From Actinoplanes octamycinicus (GTDB lineage Bacteria > Actinomycetota > Actinomycetes > Mycobacteriales > Micromonosporaceae): a stretch of 64,000 bases of DNA. Positions 57,856 through 64,000 of the stretch are shown piece after piece; positions within the stretch are counted from its first letter, which is position 1, and each line of letters opens with the position of its first letter. The notes beneath the pieces are model-generated. The model saw only the letters and a program-made list of their open reading frames with translations. It did no database searches and had not been told where the DNA came from. A program made the translations under genes and the position numbers. The stretch is from positions 6,243,501 to 6,307,500 of the forward strand of contig NZ_JACHNB010000001.1 of assembly GCF_014205225.1 (NCBI RefSeq). The letters run 5' to 3'.

Positions 57856-58316
57856 GGCTGAGCCGCTCCTCCGTACGTGGCGATCTTGTATTCGGTGGCC
57901 GCCAGAGCCAGCTGGATCTGCTTGAGCTGGTTCCGCAACGTGTCGCGGTGCTCAAGGAGCAGGTCGAGGCGGTCAGGGATGGTGGCGTCGCCGCCATCCA
58001 CGAGGGCGATGTAGTGGCGCAGGTCGCTGATGGCCATCCCCGACGTTCGCATGCGGGTCAGGAACACCAGGCGCCGTACGGACGCGGCGTCGTAGACGCG
58101 ATGCCCCGCGCGGTTACGAGGCACCGCGATCAAGCCGATCCGTTCGTAGTAGCGCAAGGTGTGCGGGCTCACGCCGACGTGGCCGGCCGCCGTCGCGATG
58201 TCCCACTGCCGGGCCGGGTCGTCCCGGATCAGATCCTGCAAGGCCTCGACCGACACACCGCCGGGCGGGTCGACGGCCAGGCGCAACGCGTCCGCCAACT
58301 GTTCGTTCACGTCCAT
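57852..58316 (-). CDS. MerR-family regulator
   Basis: A 154-residue regulator. An N-terminal extension of about 40 residues (MDVNEQLADALRLAVDPPGG...) precedes the winged HTH with DIATAAGHVGVSPHTLRYYE and RIGLIAVPRNRAGHRVYDAA. A long dimerisation coil follows, with RMRTSGMAISDLRHYIALVD. The coil lacks Cys ligands for metals, so a small-molecule or redox-active ligand is more likely. The promoter upstream has the MerR-type 19-base spacer and palindrome, and the transcript is probably leaderless. It controls itself and the CMD-family gene. Confidence 0.9.
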   Translation of the reverse strand: MDVNEQLADALRLAVDPPGGVSVEALQDLIRDDPARQWDIATAAGHVGVSPHTLRYYERIGLIAVPRNRAGHRVYDAASVRRLVFLTRMRTSGMAISDLRHYIALVDGGDATIPDRLDLLLEHRDTLRNQLKQIQLALAATEYKIATYGGAAQP

Positions 58317-58323
58317 GGCCAGG

Positions 58324-58354
58324 AGGCTAGGGCTTCGAGCGCGCTCCAACGCAA
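58324..58354 (-). promoter_or_regulatory. MerR-type promoter with 19-base spacer
   Basis: On the minus strand TTGCGT (58354-58349) and TAGCCT (58329-58324) are separated by 19 bases. The palindromic TTGGAGCGCGCTCGAA (58349-58334) covers most of the spacer with one mismatched pair. The start codon is at 58316, right where transcription should begin. Confidence 0.78.
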
Positions 58355-58421
58355 GCCCAGGCGTCCGGATCTGCCGCCGGTCACCTTTCGCGGAGGTGAC
58401 CCGCCGTGGTGGGGTGGCGTG

Positions 58422-59465
58422 GTGACAGTTCTGCGAGTGCGGGGCCTCGCTCTGCCCGAAGGTGAACCGATCGATCTCTATGCCGACGGTGACCGGTGGA
58501 CCCTGGATCCGGTGGCGGGCGCCGAACTCGTCGCGGAGGGTTGGATCCTGCCCGGACTGGTCGATGCGCATACCCATCCCGGAGCCGAGGCGCCAGGCCG
58601 GCCACTGGACGCGGATCTGTTGACAGAGGACCTGCGGGCGCATCTGGATGCGGGAGTCACACTGATCCGCGCGCCCGGGCTCGCCGGCGACCCTCCCGAC
58701 TGGTTCGGTCGGGCGGACGGCAGCCCGCGCGCCTTCCACGCCGGCCCGTGGATCGCTCAGCATGGACAGTTCATGCCGGGCTGGGGCCGGCGCCCCGAAC
58801 TGACCGAGCTACCCGCCGTCGCGGCCGAGCAGGCCGCCCGCACCGGGTGGGCCAAGATAGTGATCGACTGGCAGCCGGACGACGATGTGATGCCGGTCGG
58901 TGTGCTCCGTGAGGCGGTCGAGCGTGTGCACGCGGTCGGCGGGCGCCTCGCTGTGCATTCGCAGCAGGCGGCAGGCGGATCGGTGGCCGTCGAGGCGGGT
59001 GTGGACTCGGTGGAGCACGGCATGGGGCTGGATCGGGATCTGTTGCCGCGTATGGCGGAGCGCGGCATCGCACTCACCCCGACCTTGTCGGTGATCACCG
59101 CTTCGCTGGCGAGGATCGTCGCTGAACCAGGGGACACGAACAGAAGGTGGTACGTGCCCGGCGCGAGCGCCCACGCCCGGCTCACCGCCGCCGCAGTCGA
59201 GGCCGGGGTCGTCGTCCTGGCCGGCACGGATTCCCGGCCGCACGGTGGCATCGCCGATGAGGTCCGGGCACTGGTGGCAGCCGGTGTGTCGCCGCATCAG
59301 GCGCTCGCCGCGGCGTCCTGGACCGCCCGGTCGTATCTCGGGCTGCCCGGCCTGGTGGATGGCGGGCCGGCTGATGCGGTCGTGTTCGGCACCGACCCGC
59401 GAGCCGATCTCAGTCAGCTCAGCACACCACGAGCCGTCATCGTCCGCGGGAAGCGCGTCCGTTGA
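58422..59465 (+). CDS. Amidohydrolase-superfamily enzyme
   Basis: A 347-residue TIM-barrel metal-dependent hydrolase. It has the N-terminal LPGLVDAHTHPGAE (HxH metal pair), LAVHSQQAAGGSVAVEAGVD and SVEHGMGLD (later His ligands), VVLAGTDSRPHGG (catalytic Asp), and a C-terminal return strand GGPADAVVFGTDPR. Subgroups include imidazolonepropionase-like and prolidase-like enzymes that cut cyclic amides, but the substrate cannot be set. GTG at 58422 is used, since the upstream frame overlaps the MerR promoter. It is divergent from the MerR operon, and no operator for it is evident. Confidence 0.88.
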   Translation: MTVLRVRGLALPEGEPIDLYADGDRWTLDPVAGAELVAEGWILPGLVDAHTHPGAEAPGRPLDADLLTEDLRAHLDAGVTLIRAPGLAGDPPDWFGRADGSPRAFHAGPWIAQHGQFMPGWGRRPELTELPAVAAEQAARTGWAKIVIDWQPDDDVMPVGVLREAVERVHAVGGRLAVHSQQAAGGSVAVEAGVDSVEHGMGLDRDLLPRMAERGIALTPTLSVITASLARIVAEPGDTNRRWYVPGASAHARLTAAAVEAGVVVLAGTDSRPHGGIADEVRALVAAGVSPHQALAAASWTARSYLGLPGLVDGGPADAVVFGTDPRADLSQLSTPRAVIVRGKRVR

Positions 59466-59693
59466 GTAACCGGATCCGCCGGTGCGCCCTTCCTCGCCGA
59501 CAGATTGTTCTGGCCGACGTCCTTTCTGCGACACCGTGGCATCCAGCGATCCGACGCCCGGTTCTCCAGGTGTTTCGGCCCCGAGGAATCGAGCCCTGGA
59601 TCCGAGCCGACCGCCGTCGCGGCCCGCCGGGACCCGCCGGAACGGCGTCGAGCAAGTCGACCCCGGCCCGGCCGGCCCCGGAACAGGCGCTGA

Positions 59694-60599
59694 TCAGCAG
59701 TAGAGGTTGGCGCCCGGGCTCACGCCCAGAATGCCGGTGAACCGGTTGTACGCGTCGACGCGGCTCTGCACCTGCGCCGGGTTGCCGCCGTTGCACTCCA
59801 GCGAACCGTTGATGCTGCGGATCGTCTCGCCGAAGCCGCGGCTGTTGACCATGGCGTCGTGCGGGGTCATCGTGCCCGGGCCGCGCTGGGTCATCCAGTA
59901 CCAGAGGGCGGTCTGGTAGGCGACCGACGTCTCGTTCTTCACCCGGTCCGGGTTGTTCAGCAGGTCGATGCCGAGCGCGTCACCAGCCGCCTTGTAGTTG
60001 AAGTTCCAGCTCAGCTGGATCGGCCCGCGACCGTGGTAGGCGCTCTGCCCGGCCGGGCACCCGTACGACTGGCTGCGGTCGCAGTAGAGCGGCCAGTTCG
60101 CCTGATTGAGTTCCTCGACGTAGACCAGGCCTCCGGACTCGTGGTTGACGTTCGCCAGGAAGGCGGCGGCCTCCTGCTTGCGGACCGTGTCGCTGCCGGT
60201 GGTGGTGAAGGCCGGGAACTTCTTCATCGCGTCGATCAGGCCGGCGTACGAGTAGAACCCGATCCGGTTCGGGAACATCTGGTTGAACTGCGCCTCACTG
60301 ACCGGGAAGCCGCTGGATCCGCCACCGCCGGGCGGCGGCGTGGTGCCGCCGCCGCAGGCGCCGTTGTCGGCCCACACGCCGGAGCCGCCGGTGCTCGGCG
60401 TTTCGCCCTGGGTCCACCACTTGGCCGTCCAGTTGTGGCTGTTGTAGGACGCGCGCATGCCGCCGGTGTAGACCGTCGAGCCGCTGTACGCGGCGGCGCA
60501 GGCCTCTGCCGCGCTCGACGTCGACATGGGCAGAACCGCCGCGGCGACGCCCACCGCGGCGACGCTGACAACGGTGAGGAGCTGCATAAGTCTGGACAT
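59694..60599 (-). CDS. Secreted GH19 chitinase with CBM5/12-like domain
   Basis: A 301-residue exported enzyme. The signal peptide (LTVVSVAAVGVAAAVLPMS) is cut near residue 31. A compact chitin-binding domain of the CBM5/12 type (about 33-82) has TVYTGGMRASYNSHNWTAKW and WTQG, followed by a Pro/Gly linker. The GH19 catalytic domain covers residues ~98-301: FLANVNHESGG holds the acid Glu154 and VYVEEL the second Glu162, and SYGCPAGQSAYHGRGPIQLS is the family signature. Enzymes of this type cut chitin and attack fungal walls. The upstream 340 bases hold no obvious DasR-type site. Confidence 0.93.
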   Translation of the reverse strand: MSRLMQLLTVVSVAAVGVAAAVLPMSTSSAAEACAAAYSGSTVYTGGMRASYNSHNWTAKWWTQGETPSTGGSGVWADNGACGGGTTPPPGGGGSSGFPVSEAQFNQMFPNRIGFYSYAGLIDAMKKFPAFTTTGSDTVRKQEAAAFLANVNHESGGLVYVEELNQANWPLYCDRSQSYGCPAGQSAYHGRGPIQLSWNFNYKAAGDALGIDLLNNPDRVKNETSVAYQTALWYWMTQRGPGTMTPHDAMVNSRGFGETIRSINGSLECNGGNPAQVQSRVDAYNRFTGILGVSPGANLYC

Positions 60600-60941
60600 G
60601 ACTCACCTTCCGTACGTCCGGCACGTACTGGTGCGAGGGGGATGTAAGCATCGACTCAACTAGATCCGCACAGCTCATGTCAAGACGAACTGTTAACAAA
60701 CCTCAGAATCAGAGTCGCCTGGATCAAGGCAGCCCACCTGTCGTCGCGGCGCTGCTCGGCGCTGACGCGGCGGCCGCGGTCGTGAATGCTGGGCGGTGTG
60801 AGCGTCAGCCGCCGACCAGTAGCCCGGCCGGCGTCACCGCGAGAAGGACGCAGCTCGGCCAGCCGGCGGCGGCCGCTCCGTCCGGCCCGCCCTGGCGTGC
60901 TGACCTGCACCTGAACGGCCGCTCGTGACGGTATTGTCGGT
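60600..60941. other. Intergenic stretch without recognisable gene
   Basis: About 340 bases between the chitinase and PilZ genes, which diverge. A short frame at 60677 and several on the other strand show no motif or ribosome binding site. It must hold two promoters, which I could not define. Confidence 0.4.
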
Positions 60942-61610
60942 GTGGAGATGATGCGGCCGGACCGCGACGGGTATGCCGAGAAAGATCCGACAGCGATGGC
61001 CAAGACCGCCGAGGAACCACAGCCGTGGACCGTTCCGACCGCCAGCGTGTCGCTCGGCGGTGGGCCGGCCCGGACCTGCCGGGTCTCACGGGAAAGCGAC
61101 GGCACGCTCCGGCTGGACCTCACCGGGTTCGCCATGATCGGTGTCGACGTGACCCTGCTCTGGACCCAGAACGGCGCCGGCTTCAGCATCGAGGGCACCG
61201 TGGTGCCACCGCCTGCCGATGGCGTGCCCGGGGTGTACATGCGGGTGGATACCAACGTGGGCGCCGTCGACCGGCGACGCTTCCGGCGTGTCTCGGTGCA
61301 GGTGCCGGTCGTCCTGATCCTGCCATCGGGTCAGATGTTCCCGGGTCTCGCGATCGACCTGTCCCTGGGTGGTGCTCGCGTCATCGTCGATCTCGACGTC
61401 GACGACCTCGGCGAGGACGCCTTGCTCGACATGGTCGACGGGCTGGCTCCCGGCCAGTCGGTCACCCTCGAGATGCTGCTGCCGGACGGCCCCGCCGACC
61501 TCACCTGTCACGTACGCGGCAGCGACGAACTCGGCGACGTCCGGCTGGTGTTCGTCGACGTGGCCGCCGAGGTCCGCGCCCGGCTCGACGCCTTCCAGAA
61601 GACCCAGTAA
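60942..61610 (+). CDS. PilZ-domain c-di-GMP-binding protein
   Basis: A 222-residue cytosolic protein. The N-terminal half (about 25-105) is an unassigned beta-rich YcgR-like part. The PilZ domain (about 105-215) has the c-di-GMP motifs RRRFRRV (RxxxR) and DLSLGGARV (DxSxxG), both intact. It probably transmits the level of c-di-GMP, set by the GGDEF and EAL proteins in this window, to a target not visible here. GTG at 60942 is used as start, with ATG at 60948 or 60996 as alternatives. There is no clear ribosome binding site. Confidence 0.87.
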   Translation: MEMMRPDRDGYAEKDPTAMAKTAEEPQPWTVPTASVSLGGGPARTCRVSRESDGTLRLDLTGFAMIGVDVTLLWTQNGAGFSIEGTVVPPPADGVPGVYMRVDTNVGAVDRRRFRRVSVQVPVVLILPSGQMFPGLAIDLSLGGARVIVDLDVDDLGEDALLDMVDGLAPGQSVTLEMLLPDGPADLTCHVRGSDELGDVRLVFVDVAAEVRARLDAFQKTQ

Positions 61611-61621
61611 CCCCCGGTGGG

Positions 61622-61867
61622 TCACGACGCTGCCGGCTCCTGGCGTCGTTCACCCGGGCACGCGAACGCCGCGAGCACTGTCGTACTGATCCGGTCGGCA
61701 CCGACGTCTTCAGCGAGCCGGCCCGCGGTGATCTCCTCGGCGGAGCCGTGGACCACCTGGTAGAACACGCTGACCATCCAGGCCGTCGGCAGGTCGGCGC
61801 GCAGCGTACCGGCAGTTCCGCCGCGTTCGAGCAATTCCTCGACCCGGCCATGGCCGGGTGGTGATGC
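61622..61867 (-). pseudogene. TetR regulator remnant (C-terminal part)
   Basis: About 80 codons read as the last helices of a TetR-family ligand domain: GTLRADLPTAWMVSVFYQVV, HGSAEEITAGRLAED, ISTTVLAAFA. No DNA-binding domain is found upstream in any frame, and the stretch above 61867 does not continue. It is likely a decayed gene. A small translated protein from TTG at 61834 is less likely. Confidence 0.6.
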
Positions 61868-62014
61868 TCCCGGCTCCGACCGGTCCAGCCGTCGCGTGGC
61901 AAGACTTGCCCGGACGTTCAGGTAACCGGGTTAACCGTTCGGGCCATAGATGCGCATCGCTGAAGGCCCTAGCGTCGGGCCGGAACGCCTGACCGACTCA
62001 CGGGGGAGACTTCG

Positions 62015-64000
62015 ATGTTGAGGCGTGTACTCGTCGCTGTCCTGCTGATGGCGCCGCTGGTCGCGGTGGCGCCATCAGCGGCGGCGGCCGACCCCGCACC
62101 CACCGTCCTCGAACAATTGCGCCAGCGGGTCCAGGATCGGGCCGCGCCGCGGTTCGACGGGACCGTCCGGCTGCCCGACCCGGCACCGCAGCAGGCTCCG
62201 GCCGCTCGTCCCGCGGCCAAGTCCGCAGCCGCGGATGGTTGCCAGCCGGCTGGGTCCGCCTATCTGCTCTGTGACCAGCCCGGCACCGAGCATCCCGACC
62301 CCGCGCGGCTGCGCACCAGCGGCCGGTCCACCCTGGCGGTCGACCCGATCCCGTTGCCTGAGTGGTGTTACGAATACGCGTACCGAGGATGGCAGTACTA
62401 CCGGCAGGACGGCTGCGCCATCCAGAGCCGGACGGCCACCATCGTCGACCGCAACACGCGGGAACCGGTCGGCGCGATCAACTACCTGCTCGCGGAGAAC
62501 GTCTTCACCGCCGACGACATCCCCAACTTCGGGCGCCAGGCCTTCATCTCGCCGTTCGGCGGCTGGGGCCTCGGCCTGAGCCCCGGCACCACCGTCGTCG
62601 GGGAGCTGACCTGCTCCGGAGCATGCCTCTCGCTGCCCATCCCGTTCGGGCCACAGCCGGCCACCCAGGAATCGGTGGTCAAGGCGATCGGTATCTTCCC
62701 GATCCGGACGCTGGCCGCCGGCGCCGTCGACTACGCCAACAGCCGCGTCACCTACACCTTCCTCAACCCGCTGTGGGAGCCCACCCCGATCACGCCGGAC
62801 CCGGCGCCACCGCAGATCCGATGCGACAACGCGGTGCCCGGCTACGCGTACGTCGGCTGTGTCTTCCCCGGCTTCGCGCCGATCTATCAGTACGCCCGCA
62901 GCGGTCTCTACCCGGAGCTGGCCGAGCACATCGGCGACGCGCAGGGCTCCGGGCTGCCCGGCGCTCCCGGCACGCCGGCCCTGCACCGGATGGTCGATCC
63001 CGCCCGGCAGGACGCGAACGGGAACCGGGCCTGCCCGCGCCGCTATCCCCGGCCGGCGACCAAGAGCTGTGACGAGTACCCGTTCCGCTCCACCATCGAG
63101 GGAGCGAGCACCGCGGTGCCGCAGGGGGTCGCCCGGACCTTCAACTGGTGCACGATTCCCGAGCCGATCGGGACCACCGGGCCGACCGGCTACAGCGTCT
63201 GCATGATCGACGCGCGGCAGAACTCCAACGGCGGATCGGCCCTCAACACCGGGCTGTACCAGTCCGAACGGGTGATCGACGGGGATGCCTTCTACATCGA
63301 GATCGTCGGTACCGGCGGCGGCACCAGTCCCTTCCCGCCCGACTATCCGCCGTCGGTCAACGCCGGACCTGACGTGTCCGGCTATGAAGGGGACTCCATC
63401 GAACTCGCCGGCACCGCGACCGACGACAACGGCACGCCGACGGTGACCTGGTCCTACGCGGCCGGGCCGGACGTCGATCCGGGCGCCACCTGTACCTTCA
63501 GCGGCGGCGGCAGCACGGCCACCACCGCGATCCGGTGCACCGACGACGGTACGTACACCGTCACCATCCACGGTGACGACGGCATTCACGACGAGGCGAG
63601 CACCGACTCGGCCACCGTACGGATGGTGAACGTCGATCCGCGGATCCGGCGCAACACGCGGGATCTGAACGCCGCCGCGGACGTCCCGGCTCTGGGCATC
63701 GTCTCGCCCCGCCCGTGGCAGGTCTACCAGGTCGGCGACCCGGTCACGCTGACCACCAACTTCGAGGACCCCGGCAGCAACGACACCCACACCTGCACGA
63801 TCGGATGGGACGACGGCACCACAAGCAACACGGTCGCCGACGGTCACGTCTGCGGCGGCGCCCACACCTACCAGCACGCCGGCATGTACACGATCACCCC
63901 CGGGATCACCGACGACGACGGCGGCACCGCCGAGCAGACCAGCGTGTTGATCATCGTCTACGACCCGGACGGCGGATTCGCCACCGGCGCCGGACACTTC
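62015..64000 (+). CDS. Secreted NucA/NucB-type nuclease with PKD domains (3' end outside window)
   Basis: The frame is open to the window end, so at least 662 residues. A signal peptide (VLVAVLLMAPLVAVAPSAAA) ends near residue 25. A Pro/Ala-rich stretch is followed by a domain with several Cys pairs (residues ~75-330). The part at ~330-440 matches NucA/NucB-type deoxyribonucleases, with LHRMVDP, the hallmark SCDEYPFRSTIEGA (about 351-364), and ARQNSNGGSALNTGLY. Two PKD-like domains follow (from ~448, NAGPDVSGYEGDSIELAGTA; and ~555-650, GDPVTLTTNFEDPGSNDTHT, HTYQHAGMYTITPGI). The enzyme probably degrades DNA outside the cell for nutrition or competition. GGGGGAG about seven bases before the ATG supports the start. 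Confidence 0.82.
   Translation, partial: MLRRVLVAVLLMAPLVAVAPSAAAADPAPTVLEQLRQRVQDRAAPRFDGTVRLPDPAPQQAPAARPAAKSAAADGCQPAGSAYLLCDQPGTEHPDPARLRTSGRSTLAVDPIPLPEWCYEYAYRGWQYYRQDGCAIQSRTATIVDRNTREPVGAINYLLAENVFTADDIPNFGRQAFISPFGGWGLGLSPGTTVVGELTCSGACLSLPIPFGPQPATQESVVKAIGIFPIRTLAAGAVDYANSRVTYTFLNPLWEPTPITPDPAPPQIRCDNAVPGYAYVGCVFPGFAPIYQYARSGLYPELAEHIGDAQGSGLPGAPGTPALHRMVDPARQDANGNRACPRRYPRPATKSCDEYPFRSTIEGASTAVPQGVARTFNWCTIPEPIGTTGPTGYSVCMIDARQNSNGGSALNTGLYQSERVIDGDAFYIEIVGTGGGTSPFPPDYPPSVNAGPDVSGYEGDSIELAGTATDDNGTPTVTWSYAAGPDVDPGATCTFSGGGSTATTAIRCTDDGTYTVTIHGDDGIHDEASTDSATVRMVNVDPRIRRNTRDLNAAADVPALGIVSPRPWQVYQVGDPVTLTTNFEDPGSNDTHTCTIGWDDGTTSNTVADGHVCGGAHTYQHAGMYTITPGITDDDGGTAEQTSVLIIVYDPDGGFATGAGHF

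Noticed and set aside
60600..60700. DasR-type site before the chitinase gene
   Set aside because: ACTAGATCC near 60657 lacks the symmetric ACTGGTCTAGACCAGT-like pattern expected of a DasR site.
62075..63997. A 640-codon open frame on the minus strand at the window end
   Set aside because: Antisense to the secreted nuclease gene, which has a signal peptide, ribosome binding site and recognisable domains.

Overview
The window is very GC-rich DNA with dense, strongly strand-coherent genes, many GTG starts, 4-base ATGA/GTGA overlaps, F420-type chemistry and MmyB-type XRE regulators. This points to a filamentous actinomycete, most likely of the Micromonosporaceae (Actinoplanes-like). The genus is an inference from gene style, not from a marker gene. 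I see no rRNA, tRNA, CRISPR array, transposase or phage module. The region reads as chromosomal accessory and adaptive content.

Layout. 1-6.8 kb: the 3' part of a NodB deacetylase/GT2 glycosyltransferase, a Ppx/GppA phosphatase, an SDR + XRE pair, an ArsR + SRPBCC pair with a clear operator, and a PfkB kinase. 6.8-12.7 kb: a chrA remnant, a His-rich secreted protein, a hydrolase-fold protein lacking its nucleophile, and a TetR that diverges across a twin operator from a DUF6153-DUF305-DUF305 cluster. 12.7-19.3 kb: a second XRE/SDR pair, an NlpC/P60 hydrolase behind a c-di-AMP (ydaO-type) riboswitch, an MFS exporter whose promoter carries CsoR-type palindromes, and a self-regulated F420-reductase/NmrA/TetR operon. 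19.4-24.2 kb: an RpiR-linked amino-acid-type ABC importer with an M20 peptidase. 24.2-28.6 kb: a secreted cyanophycinase-like S51 protein, an MMPL exporter diverging from a MarR, and a GNAT fragment.

28.7-32.6 kb is the most unusual stretch. A beta-helix lipoprotein and an ECF sigma factor fused through a membrane segment to the same beta-helix domain diverge from one another. Their shared domain forms a nearly identical 1,194-bp inverted repeat. 32.6-36.3 kb: a two-component system and an ABC exporter. 36.4-46.5 kb: a PAS-GAF-GGDEF-EAL protein, a coiled-coil protein, two XRE/aldo-keto reductase divergent pairs, a PAS/GAF histidine kinase, and a DUF1772 membrane protein behind a double palindrome. 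46.5-51.2 kb: a two-gene predicted conflict system, a Trypco1 protein plus a 1,441-residue trypsin-STAND NTPase. 51.4-57.4 kb: a three-gene pseudopilin operon, with Ig-like and ricin-like decorations, diverging from an active-looking diguanylate cyclase. 57.4-64 kb: a MerR + carboxymuconolactone decarboxylase pair, an amidohydrolase, a GH19 chitinase, a PilZ protein, a TetR remnant, and a secreted NucA/NucB-type nuclease with PKD domains running off the end.

Themes. Four MmyB-type regulators each sit beside an NAD(P)H oxidoreductase. Cyclic dinucleotides recur: a c-di-AMP riboswitch, two GGDEF proteins, an EAL domain and a PilZ domain. Most one-component regulators here have a visible palindromic operator in their own promoter.
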